Source: Orenia marismortui DSM 5156
Lineage (GTDB): Bacteria > Bacillota > Halanaerobiia > Halobacteroidales > Halobacteroidaceae
DNA: 64,000 bases
Reading direction: 5' to 3'
Assembly (NCBI RefSeq): GCF_000379025.1
Contig: NZ_KB900617.1
Span: forward strand, 307,547 to 371,546
Of the stretch, positions 8,213-16,645 are shown piece after piece. A program made the translations under genes and the position numbers. Below the pieces are notes generated by a model that was given only the letters and a program-made list of their open reading frames with translations, was not told where the DNA came from and made no database searches. Each line of letters opens with the position of its first letter. Position 1 is the first letter of the stretch.

Positions 8213-9454
8213 CTAGCTTGCTAATTCTACAATCTTCTCTAGTGATCTTTCTAAAATATCAATAACTTGATCTAACTCCTCTTTTGTAATAATCAATGGT
8301 GGTTCTAATCTAATTACCTTCTGTTGATTGAGAGTATACGCAGCTAAAATTCCTGCATCAGCTAATTCTGAAATCAGCATTCCACCATAGCTTTCATGCT
8401 GAAATTGTATTCCTATCATCAACCCTTTACCTCGTACTTGACTGATAATTTGAGAATATCTTTTAGAAGTTTGAGTTAATCTATCAAGCAAATACTTCCC
8501 TAAACTTGCAGACCTCTCCACCAACTTCTTTTCTTGTATAGTATTTAATGTAGCAATTGCAGCTCGACAAGCCAATTGATTACCGCCAAAGGTAGATGTA
8601 TGTATAAAAGGATCTTCATTAAAGACTTCCCAAACTTCAGGAGTTGCTACAAAAGCACCAACTGGCATCACACCTCCACCTAAAGCCTTGGCAGTAGTCA
8701 AAATATCTGGTGTTACATTATAATGCTCACAAGCAAACATCTTCCCAGTTCTACCTAATCCAGTTTGAATTTCATCTAAAATTAGTAATGCTCCATACTT
8801 ATTGCAAATCTCTCTTACTCCAGCTAAATAGTCTTTTGGCGGGACAATAATTCCACCTTCACCTTGAATTGCTTCTAAGATAACTGCTGCAGTATCATGA
8901 TCTATATTATTAGCTAAGTCAGATAAATCTCCAAAAATAACATGCTTAACATCAGGTAATAGAGGTTTAAAAGGCTTTCTGAATACATCTCTACCTGTTA
9001 CACTTAAAGAACCTAATGATTTGCCATGAAAAGAATTTACCGCTGCAATAATCTTAGTTTTGCTAGTAGACATCCTAGCTAATTTCAAAGCCCCTTCAAC
9101 TGCTTCTGTACCACTATTACAGATAAAAGAATATTGTAATCGACCTGGAGTTATCTCTGCTAATTTTTTTGATAATTGCCCTAAAGGTTGATTGAGTAAT
9201 ATTTTTGATGATAAAGGCATTAAATCTAATTGTTCTTTTACTGCTTCAATTACCTCTTGAGGCCGATGACCTAAGGCAAAAGTTCCATACCCTCCCAAAC
9301 AATCGATATACTCTTTACCATTTATATCCTTAACCCTTGTTCCTTCTGCTTTCCACTCTAAAGTGTCTAAACCTAGAAATTTAAATAATCTTGACATTCC
9401 TGAATTAACATGATCTTTATAATTATTAATAGTTTCTTCTACCACTTGATTCAT
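8213..9454 (-). CDS. Class III aminotransferase, putrescine aminotransferase-like
   Basis: Fold-type I PLP enzyme of the ornithine/putrescine/acetylornithine group, 413 residues, complete. Visible are CNSGTEAVEGALKLAR (phosphate-binding region), NSFHGKSLGSLS, LILDEIQTGLGRTGKMF (Asp contacting the pyridine nitrogen) and TTAKALGGGVMP, whose Lys near residue 258 should carry PLP. The opening SRLFKFLGLDTLEW and the PLSSKILLN segment are like clostridial proteins annotated as putrescine:2-oxoglutarate aminotransferase. Substrate is inferred by similarity only. AAAGGAGGTATACT precedes the ATG. First gene of a pair with the START-domain protein; no polyamine genes are adjacent. Confidence 0.85.
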   Translation of the reverse strand: MNQVVEETINNYKDHVNSGMSRLFKFLGLDTLEWKAEGTRVKDINGKEYIDCLGGYGTFALGHRPQEVIEAVKEQLDLMPLSSKILLNQPLGQLSKKLAEITPGRLQYSFICNSGTEAVEGALKLARMSTSKTKIIAAVNSFHGKSLGSLSVTGRDVFRKPFKPLLPDVKHVIFGDLSDLANNIDHDTAAVILEAIQGEGGIIVPPKDYLAGVREICNKYGALLILDEIQTGLGRTGKMFACEHYNVTPDILTTAKALGGGVMPVGAFVATPEVWEVFNEDPFIHTSTFGGNQLACRAAIATLNTIQEKKLVERSASLGKYLLDRLTQTSKRYSQIISQVRGKGLMIGIQFQHESYGGMLISELADAGILAAYTLNQQKVIRLEPPLIITKEELDQVIDILERSLEKIVELAS

Positions 9455-9552
9455 AGTATACCTCCTTTTCCCATTACAGCATATTATGTGATTTTAATTT
9501 TTATTTTATACACATATCGAAATATTTTTTATAAGCAATATTGCTAAGGTAT

Positions 9553-9598
9553 ATAAATAAACAAAGTAGTAGCATATGCTACTACTTTGTTTATTTAT
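9553..9598 (-). terminator. Perfect 46-bp palindromic terminator of the BCCT gene
   Basis: A perfect inverted repeat centred on AGCATATGCT, with stem ACAAAGTAGT and its complement. The stop codon of the BCCT gene (9591-9593) lies inside the stem. It separates the BCCT gene from the aminotransferase. Confidence 0.9.
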
Positions 9599-11093
9599 TC
9601 TTTAATTTTTTAATAAATTTATCATTTCTAAGAGCTTTTAATAAAGAAAAACAAGCTATCACCATTACTATAGCAAAGGGAAACGCTGCTGCAATAGAAG
9701 CTATTTGCAAAGTCTTTAACCCCCCAGCTAACATTAATGATAAAGCAAGTAAAGATTGAATAATCCCCCAAATCACTTTCCGCCTAGTTGTAGGATATAA
9801 GACTCCATTGGATGACATCATTCCCAAAACAAAAGTCGCGGAATCAGCTGAGGTTACAAAAAAAGTACATAATAAAATTACTGCTACAAAAGAAATTACA
9901 TTCCCTAATGGATAATGATTCATTACCACAAAAAAAGCTGTTTCTGTTGTTTCAATTGCTTTTTGTGCAATCTTAGGTCCCAAATCAATACCCAAAGTAC
10001 CAAAAGTAGCAAACCAAACAAAAGATCCTAAGCTAGGGACTATAGTTACTCCTAATAAGAACTCTTTTATTCTTCTTCCCTGTGAAATTCTAGCTATAAA
10101 TGTACCAACAAAAGGAGCCCAAGCAATCCACCAAGCCCAGTAAAAGATGGTCCAATCACCTAACCATTGATTGCTTCTATATGGCCTAATCTCTAAACTT
10201 TTTTTAATAAATTCATTTAGATAAGCCCCTAACCCACTAGTAAAAGATTTAAAAATCTTAACTGTTGGCCCTAAAATCATTGCTAAAACTAAAAGAACTA
10301 TAGCTATCATTAAATTTGTATTAGATAATATTTTAATTCCTTTATCTAGACCAGTTACAGCTGATAGCATAAATAAAATTGTAACAGTAGTTATAATAAT
10401 TATCTGGACTATAGTGGTTGTTGGAAGTCCAAATAAATAATTTAGTCCACTATTAATCTGTAAAGTTCCTAAGCCCAAAGATGTAGCAACTCCTGCTACT
10501 GTTGCTACAACAGCTAAAACATCTATAGAATGACCAATAATTCCCTTTGAGGCATTTTTACCTAATAAAGGTATAAAAACACTACTTACTAAGCCAGGTC
10601 TATTCTTTCTAAATTGAAAATAAGCCAAAGCCAAAGCCAAAATACTATAATTTGACCAAGGATGTAATCCCCAATGAAAAAAGGAGGTCTTTATAGCAAA
10701 ATTTGCAGCTACCGGGATTCCTCCCTCTAATCCCTGAGGATTAATAAAGTGGTTTAAAGGCTCTGCTACACCCCAAAAAACTAAACCTATTCCCATTCCT
10801 GCGCTAAATAACATTGCAAACCAAGAAATATTACTATACTCTGGTTTGGAATCATCAGATCCAAGTTTTATCCTACCATATTTGCTAAAAGCTATCCCTA
10901 TCGCAAAAATTACAAAAATAAACATAGACAAAAGATAAAACCATCCAAATTTACTAACTAAAAACTCAAATACACTACTTGTAACATTAGCAAAACCTCC
11001 TGGATCAAATATTCCCCATATTACTACTATAAATGTTATTATTAAAGAAATATAAAAAACATTATTATCTTCTTTTCTTATACTCTGTTTCAT
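9591..11093 (-). CDS. BCCT-family betaine/choline/carnitine transporter
   Basis: A 12-helix secondary transporter for trimethylammonium osmolytes, 500 residues. The sodium-type GMGIGLVFWGVAEP loop is present (GMGIG is the signature of sodium-coupled betaine carriers), as is the tryptophan box WTIFYWAWWIAWAPF followed by GTFIARISQGR. Unlike BetP it has only short cytoplasmic tails, so osmosensing by a long C-terminal helix is not evident. AGGAGGTATTAAG precedes the ATG. Monocistronic, with a leader hairpin at 11172-11205. OpuD- and BetL-like proteins are the nearest functional models; betaine is the likely substrate in a halophile. Confidence 0.93.
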   Translation of the reverse strand: MKQSIRKEDNNVFYISLIITFIVVIWGIFDPGGFANVTSSVFEFLVSKFGWFYLLSMFIFVIFAIGIAFSKYGRIKLGSDDSKPEYSNISWFAMLFSAGMGIGLVFWGVAEPLNHFINPQGLEGGIPVAANFAIKTSFFHWGLHPWSNYSILALALAYFQFRKNRPGLVSSVFIPLLGKNASKGIIGHSIDVLAVVATVAGVATSLGLGTLQINSGLNYLFGLPTTTIVQIIIITTVTILFMLSAVTGLDKGIKILSNTNLMIAIVLLVLAMILGPTVKIFKSFTSGLGAYLNEFIKKSLEIRPYRSNQWLGDWTIFYWAWWIAWAPFVGTFIARISQGRRIKEFLLGVTIVPSLGSFVWFATFGTLGIDLGPKIAQKAIETTETAFFVVMNHYPLGNVISFVAVILLCTFFVTSADSATFVLGMMSSNGVLYPTTRRKVIWGIIQSLLALSLMLAGGLKTLQIASIAAAFPFAIVMVIACFSLLKALRNDKFIKKLKNK

Positions 11094-11171
11094 CTTAATA
11101 CCTCCTATAACAAATAGAACTAACTATTATATATTTTTATTAAAATTACTCAATATAAAGTAAAATTTTAT

Positions 11172-11205
11172 TAAACTACTTTATCTGTTCACATAAAGTA
11201 GTTTA
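11172..11205 (-). promoter_or_regulatory. Stable hairpin upstream of the BCCT gene
   Basis: TAAACTACTTTAT and its perfect complement (13 bp) flank an 8-nt loop, about 80 bp upstream of the BCCT start. On the minus strand it is followed by an AT-rich run with several T. It could be an attenuator, an operator or part of a promoter; no promoter could be fixed around it. Confidence 0.35.
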
Positions 11206-11265
11206 CTCAAACTTAGAAAACAATATAAATTTATTTAAGCTAAGAAAAGATTCTTTTAATCTAGT

Positions 11266-11471
11266 TAGATATACTAATCCAATTTTAGAATAAAATCTAA
11301 ATACAAATATACCTTTGGGTTGCAAAAGATAGACCCTCCACGTAATTTAGCTTTTAAGATTCTTCGCAAAGATACATGATCTCTTATTATTTTTTGAATT
11401 TATATTTTATTTGTGGCTAATAATTCTTCTGTTTTTATTTCACTTTAGACCTAGATATCTATATCACTTGT
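11266..11471. repeat. MITE-like intergenic repeat, copy A (diverged)
   Basis: The left end AGATATACTAATCCAATTTT and the right end TTTCACTTTAGACC-TAGATATCTATAT match the terminal motif of the other copies. ATTTGTGG and TTTTTATTTCACTTTA inside match copies B and D. The copy is the most diverged and contains no open frame. It fills most of the 11094-11631 gap. Confidence 0.5.
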
Positions 11472-11631
11472 GAATATTTTATTAAATTTTGTATTTTATG
11501 AAAAAAACTAAATTAATCCAATTATGCTCAAAATTAAATTTAATAGTAAAGGCTTAATCCTTGTCTTTAAATCATTTTTTTAGTAAGATATTTATAGATA
11601 ATAAAATATTATAATACAAGGAAGTGATCTT

Positions 11632-12486
11632 ATTAAATCAAAATTCTATAGTTTATTACTTATATTATTCATGATGTTAATTACAACTTCATGTGGATTA
11701 TCCTATAACAGTAAAGAAACTGCTTCAAAAGCAATACAACCCAGAAGTTCATTAAGCTATGATACTTCTACAAAAAGCTTTGGGAAAGAAGAAGCTAAAG
11801 TATTGAATACTACCAAAACTGAAACTTCTACTATAGAGAGAAAGATAATCAAAAATGCTAATTTACGCTTAGAACTTAAAAATTTATCAAATATTTCAAA
11901 GAAAGTTAATCAAATAATAAAATCTCACCAAGGCTTTATCGCTAACTCTCACAAATGGAATGGACATAACAATCAAAAAACATATAACTTTACCTTAAGA
12001 ATTCCTGAAAATGAATTTGAAACAGCTTTGGTAGAATTATCAAATCTAGGTAAATTAGTTGAAGAAGAACTAAACAGTCGAGATATTACAAAAGAATATA
12101 TAGACCTTGAAGCAAGATTAAAGAATTTTAAAGCACAAGAAAAAAGATATTTAGATCTATTAAATCAAGCTAAAAATGTTAAAGACATCTTAGAAATAGA
12201 ACGAGAATTAAATAGAGTGAGAACTAGTATTGAACAGATGGAAGGAACACTCAAATACTATGATAATCAAATCAATTTAGCTACAATTAGATTAAAAGTC
12301 AGTCAACCAGAACCTATTATTGACAATAATTCTAATTGGGGGATTTTAAATAGTTTTAAAGAGTCTCTTAGAAACTTCATTCATAATATTAATCTAATTA
12401 TCATCTTAATAGGTGGACTAATTCCATGGCTATTAATTTTAAGTATAATTAGCTATCTAGTTTATAGAATAATCAAAAAAAGATAA
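11632..12486 (+). CDS. DUF4349 lipoprotein with C-terminal membrane anchor
   Basis: Envelope protein of unknown function. The first ATG (11671) would cut a signal peptide in half. Reading upstream in frame gives KSKFYSLLLILFMMLITTSC-G, a lipoprotein signal with Cys acylation site, beginning at an ATT codon (11632) 6-8 nt after AAGGAAGTGA; a stop at 11602 closes the frame and no ATG/GTG/TTG is available, so I propose an ATT start. The DUF4349 core (about residues 70-220) contains a long coiled coil (TKEYIDLEARLKNFKAQEKR). A C-terminal helix (LIIILIGGLIPWLLILSIIS) with KKR tail follows. Length is about 284 with this start. Confidence 0.75.
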   Translation: MKSKFYSLLLILFMMLITTSCGLSYNSKETASKAIQPRSSLSYDTSTKSFGKEEAKVLNTTKTETSTIERKIIKNANLRLELKNLSNISKKVNQIIKSHQGFIANSHKWNGHNNQKTYNFTLRIPENEFETALVELSNLGKLVEEELNSRDITKEYIDLEARLKNFKAQEKRYLDLLNQAKNVKDILEIERELNRVRTSIEQMEGTLKYYDNQINLATIRLKVSQPEPIIDNNSNWGILNSFKESLRNFIHNINLIIILIGGLIPWLLILSIISYLVYRIIKKR

Positions 12487-12528
12487 TAAAAAGGATGGAG
12501 ATTAATCTCCATCCTTTTTATTATCTTT
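12479..12528. terminator. Perfect 50-bp palindromic terminator
   Basis: Stem AAAAAGGATGGAG around ATTAAT, extended by AT pairs to a perfect 50-bp palindrome overlapping the end of the DUF4349 gene. T-runs on both strands allow it to end this gene and the convergent diguanylate cyclase gene. The same 13-bp stem recurs at 32748-32779. Confidence 0.9.
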
Positions 12529-12581
12529 AATATAAATTCTTAACCTTATTTATTTTTAGTGATACTTTTGGAGACAATATA

Positions 12582-13769
12582 TTAATAATCTAACCTATCC
12601 TTCTTATTCATTTCTTTATCTTTATACATCTTATTGTCTGCTAATTCTATTAACTCTTCCAAAGATAAATCCTTACTTTGACTATACTCCACAAAGCCGT
12701 GACTTGCAGCAAGTTTATATGGCGTATCTAACTCATTATTTGTCTTTCTAAATTCAGATTCAATTCTTGACCAAATATTAATAGATTGCCTCAAATTACA
12801 TTGTGGGAAAATAAGCAAAAATTCATCTCCACCCATTCTACAGATGATATCTTTCTCCCGTAAATTCTCTTTTAAGATATCACTAACTAAAGTTATTAGT
12901 CTATCCCCTTCTTTGTGACCATATTTATCATTTACCGTCTTTAATCCATCTATATCTATAAAACAAATACTTAATTTATAATTATTCTCTTTACAAAAAT
13001 TATATTGCTCTTCTAAGAGTTTAAGCCCCGTCCTTCTATTAAATACACCTGTTAATGAGTCAAAAGTAGCGAACTTATGTAACTTTTCTTCCTGTTTATA
13101 TAATTTTTTATAAATTACAATAGCAATTAGCGTCACGATTAAAACAGCAAATCCACCAAAGCTAAATACTATTAAGCCTATTTTATGAGCCCCTTTATAA
13201 ATAATCCCCTTTTCTGCTTCTAGTACAACTATCCAACCTAAGGAAGCAACCTTACTATAGTTGAAAATATACTCTTTATCATCTTTTACATATTCTCCAT
13301 ATCCACTAGTTGCTACCTTAGCTAACATTCCCCTTATATCCTTTTCATTTTCCCGATGCATTATCTTATTTCTCTTATCTGCTAAAATTCTTTTGAAATA
13401 TTCCTTTTTAGAATAATCTTTCCCTTCTTCTTTACTATTACTATGCAAGATAACTTCTCCATTGCTATCTGTTAAATATATGCTCCCCTTAAAATTTAAA
13501 GGAAGAAAGACATCTTTTTCTGTATAATTTAATATTGTTTGAAATTTATCAAGATTACGCAATAAGATAGTTGTTTCATCAAGCTTATCTATTCTTTCAT
13601 TCTCTATAGAACTTATCGCCACATCATAGATTTTTACAGTTGCTTCTCTAGAAATGATATTTAATTGTTTATTAGAAACATCTAGTAATCTTCCTTTAAA
13701 TATTGAATAAGAAAAGATCCCAATTAAGGATATAGTGATAATTGTTGATATAACCATTATTATCAACAA
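12582..13769 (-). CDS. Membrane diguanylate cyclase (GGDEF) with extracytoplasmic sensor
   Basis: Predicted to make cyclic di-GMP from GTP. A membrane helix (LIIMVISTIITISLIGIFSY) is followed by a Cache-like extracytoplasmic sensor of about 165 residues, a second helix (GLIVFSFGGFAVLIVTLIAI) and a GGDEF domain with intact RMGGDEF active site. REKD, five residues before GGDEF, is a canonical RxxD inhibitory site. The TTG start at 13769 has no ribosome site. The frame stays open upstream to AGGAGGGG (13854-13861) followed by ATT-ATA, which would add about 28 hydrophilic residues (NALKNSSFNSTNRSN), so the true start may be a non-ATG codon near 13850. No EAL/HD-GYP gene is nearby. Confidence 0.88.
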   Translation of the reverse strand: MLIIMVISTIITISLIGIFSYSIFKGRLLDVSNKQLNIISREATVKIYDVAISSIENERIDKLDETTILLRNLDKFQTILNYTEKDVFLPLNFKGSIYLTDSNGEVILHSNSKEEGKDYSKKEYFKRILADKRNKIMHRENEKDIRGMLAKVATSGYGEYVKDDKEYIFNYSKVASLGWIVVLEAEKGIIYKGAHKIGLIVFSFGGFAVLIVTLIAIVIYKKLYKQEEKLHKFATFDSLTGVFNRRTGLKLLEEQYNFCKENNYKLSICFIDIDGLKTVNDKYGHKEGDRLITLVSDILKENLREKDIICRMGGDEFLLIFPQCNLRQSINIWSRIESEFRKTNNELDTPYKLAASHGFVEYSQSKDLSLEELIELADNKMYKDKEMNKKDRLDY

Positions 13770-13861
13770 TTTACTAAAAACACTGTTAGTCTCATAACTA
13801 TTACTTCTATTAGTAGAATTAAATGATGAATTTTTTAAAGCGTTAACTATAATCCCCTCCT

Positions 13862-14123
13862 CTTTATATTATTAAAATCACTTCTACTTATGTATATTTA
13901 TAATCTTATGCGAAGGTCTACATTATTAATCAACAAATTAAAATAATATTTAAGTTAACAAATATATTAATTCTATACTTACACAAAAAAGTCCTTTTTT
14001 AATCTTCTTGTTTTATTTTTTAACCTAGTTACTTTTCTATGATTTAATTATAATTTAAAATAAATTCAACTTATTTAGTTAATCTTCTTATAAAATGATA
14101 GAAGTTATAATACTTAAAAAAAC
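13862..14123. other. Gene-free stretch between transketolase and diguanylate cyclase genes
   Basis: AT-rich DNA with no frame carrying a ribosome site. It should hold the diguanylate cyclase promoter; no operator or riboswitch is recognised. Confidence 0.4.
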
Positions 14124-14155
14124 AAAAGAGGTCAACTTTAAAGTTGACCTCTTTT
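14124..14155 (-). terminator. Transketolase terminator
   Basis: Perfect 32-bp palindrome, AAAAGAGGTCAACTTT and complement, ending 22 bp after the transketolase stop, T-run on the minus strand. Confidence 0.9.
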
Positions 14156-14177
14156 AATATATAGTTATTTTTTTATA

Positions 14178-16148
14178 TTATAATTTGTTAATAATCTCTT
14201 TTGCAACCTTTTTAGCAGTAAATCCAAATTTATCAGCAACTTCTGCACCTGGACCACTTGCTCCAAAAGTATCTATACTTACTAAATGATCACCTTCACG
14301 CAAGAATTGGTACCAACCTTGTCCTACACCAATCTCCATTGCTACTCTTAAAGAATCTTTAGAACCTAAAACTTCATTAATATAATCTTGACCTTGAGCA
14401 GTAAATAATCTTCTTTCAGGTACAGATACTATTCTTACACTCTTATCTTCTTGTCCTAACAATTCTGCTGTCTCTACTGCTAAAGAAAGCTCACTACCAC
14501 TTGCAATCAATACTACATCAGCATCTTGAGGACCTTTAACTACATAACCACCTTTATAGATATCAGCAGCATTATTCTTCTCAATATGAGGAAGATTTTG
14601 ACGAGTTAAGATTAGAACTGTTGGTCCATCAGTTCTTTCCATAGCTTGAACCCAAGCAGCTTTAGTCTCTTCTTCATCAGCAGGTCTAAGTACAGTTAAG
14701 TTAGGAATTAACCTTAAAGACTCAGTATGTTCAACTGGTTGATGAGTTGGACCATCTTCTCCAACATATACCGAATCATGAGTTAAAACATAAACAACTG
14801 GTTGATTCATCAATGCAGACATTCTAATAGCATTTCTCATATAATCAGAGAATACTAAGAAAGTAGCTACATATGGTCTTAATCCACCATGTAAAGAGAT
14901 TCCATTAGCAATAGCTGCCATAGCATGCTCTCTTACTCCAAAACGGAAATTACGTCCTGAAAATTCTCCCTTTTGGATTTCTCCATATTTATCTTGATAT
15001 GTTTTGTTAGATGGAGCTAAATCAGCAGAACCTCCAACTAAATAATCTACTTCATCAACAATCTTAGTTAAAGCAGCTCCAGAGGAACTTCTACTTGCAA
15101 TTGGAGCATCTATCTCTAACTCTTCGATCATTTTTCTAAAGTTACTAGGAAGCTCTAGACTATCTGCCTGATCCCAAGACTTCTTCAATTCTGGATTAGC
15201 TTCTGCCCATTTATTAAACTTGTCTTCCCAGGCTTTTCTCTCTTTTTTAAGCTCAGATCTTCTTTGAGCAAAGAATTCTTTTACTTCATCAGATACATAG
15301 AATTTCTCATCAACAGGTAGTCCTAATTTCTCTTTCATACCTTTAATCTCTTCTTCTCCTAAAGGAGATCCATGAGCAGCACTTAAACCTTCCATCGTTG
15401 GAGCACCAAAACCAATAGCAGTCTTAGCAACAATTAAAGTTGGTTTATCTGTTGTCTGCTTACCCTCGTCAATAGCAGCTTTAATAGATTCAAAATCATG
15501 ACCATCTACTCCATCAACAACATGCCATCCCTGAGCTCTAAAACGAGCAGGTACATCTTCTGTAAAGGTAATATCAGTACTACCACCAATAGAAATATCA
15601 TTATCATCATAAATAGCAATTAATTTGCCCAATCCTAAGTGTCCAGCTAAAGAGGCAGCTTCATATACGATACCTTCCATCATACCTCCATCACCAGTTA
15701 ATGTATATGTATAGTGATCAACAATCTTATCTTCTTCAGTATTATATCTTTCTGCCATCATTTTTTCAGCAATTGCCATCCCAACAGCATTTGCAAAACC
15801 TTGTCCCAATGGACCAGTAGTTGTTTCTACACCTTCTGTATGACCATATTCAGGGTGTCCAGGAGTTTTAGAATCTAATTGTCTAAAGTTTCTTAAATCC
15901 TCTAAACTTAGATCATATCCTGATAAATGTAATAATGAATAAACTAACATAGAACCATGACCTGCTGATAAAACAAAACGGTCACGATCAGCCCACTTAG
16001 GTGCCTCAGGGTCATATTTCATAACCTCACCATAAAGAACAGCACCAATATCAGCACATCCTAATGGTAATCCTGGATGACCAGAATTAGCTTCTTGTAC
16101 ACCATCTGCTGATAAACCTCTAATTACATCAGCAACCTTCTTCAACAT
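14178..16148 (-). CDS. tkt: Transketolase
   Basis: Thiamine-diphosphate enzyme of the non-oxidative pentose phosphate pathway moving two-carbon units between sugar phosphates, 656 residues, complete. Conserved pieces include SGHPGLPLGCAD near the start, the TPP/Mg motif GDGGMMEGIVYEAASLAGHL near 155-175 with NDISIGG after it, the central FGVREHAMAAIANG containing the catalytic Glu, and THDSVYVGEDGPTHQPVEH. A GAGGGGGA site lies about 10 nt before the ATG. Monocistronic with its own terminator. Confidence 0.97.
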   Translation of the reverse strand: MLKKVADVIRGLSADGVQEANSGHPGLPLGCADIGAVLYGEVMKYDPEAPKWADRDRFVLSAGHGSMLVYSLLHLSGYDLSLEDLRNFRQLDSKTPGHPEYGHTEGVETTTGPLGQGFANAVGMAIAEKMMAERYNTEEDKIVDHYTYTLTGDGGMMEGIVYEAASLAGHLGLGKLIAIYDDNDISIGGSTDITFTEDVPARFRAQGWHVVDGVDGHDFESIKAAIDEGKQTTDKPTLIVAKTAIGFGAPTMEGLSAAHGSPLGEEEIKGMKEKLGLPVDEKFYVSDEVKEFFAQRRSELKKERKAWEDKFNKWAEANPELKKSWDQADSLELPSNFRKMIEELEIDAPIASRSSSGAALTKIVDEVDYLVGGSADLAPSNKTYQDKYGEIQKGEFSGRNFRFGVREHAMAAIANGISLHGGLRPYVATFLVFSDYMRNAIRMSALMNQPVVYVLTHDSVYVGEDGPTHQPVEHTESLRLIPNLTVLRPADEEETKAAWVQAMERTDGPTVLILTRQNLPHIEKNNAADIYKGGYVVKGPQDADVVLIASGSELSLAVETAELLGQEDKSVRIVSVPERRLFTAQGQDYINEVLGSKDSLRVAMEIGVGQGWYQFLREGDHLVSIDTFGASGPGAEVADKFGFTAKKVAKEIINKL

Positions 16149-16374
16149 AAGTTAAATCCCCCTCTATTATTTTAAATTTAGCTAGTAATAAATAACTTAA
16201 TTTGAACAAAAAACCAACATACTTATTTTTACTAATAAATCTAAATTATTTTATGAAAATATTGAATTTAAGCTAAGTCTTATTATAACATAGTTTCTCC
16301 AAATTGTACTAATTTATTTCAATTTAATAAAAGTCATTATATCTATATAAATTGAACTAATTATTTGCATAAAA

Positions 16375-16613
16375 AGATATAGATCAAAATTTTTTTACCA
16401 CAGATATAAACTGAATTCACACGAAGAATAATCAGCTACTAGCCAGTGATTGATTCACCCCAAGAGTACTTCCTCAGAAAACAAAAATCACTTCTTCGGG
16501 TTTGAAAACACAACCCTTCGCGGGATTTTAATTTCTAAGGTCCTTCTTCAGGGCGCGTGACCATTCGTGGTTTCAAAGTTTTTGATTTATTTTACTTTAC
16601 AATTGGATATCTA
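16375..16613 (+). repeat. MITE-like intergenic repeat, copy B
   Basis: About 240 bp bounded by GATATAGATC on the left and TTGGATATCTATATAAG on the right. From about 16453 to 16600 it is nearly collinear with the reverse complement of 57115-57280 (by eye roughly 85-90 percent identity), sharing CACCCCAAGAGTACTTCC, CAACCCTTCGCGGGATTTTA and GTGGTTTCAAAGTTTTT. It contains short inner hairpins (GGGTT...AACCC, CCTTCTTCAGGG) and no open frame. Left of 16453 it has a segment not found in copy D (ACCACAGATATAAAC, CACACGAAGAA). It fills most of the 16149-16645 gap. Confidence 0.7.
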
Positions 16614-16645
16614 TATAAGAAAGAAGATCTAAATAATTATTACGG

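Noticed and set aside
16375-16613. Copy B as a remnant of a protein gene or phage
   Set aside because: All six frames are broken by stops and its match to copy D is at DNA level between genes; treated as a non-coding repeat.
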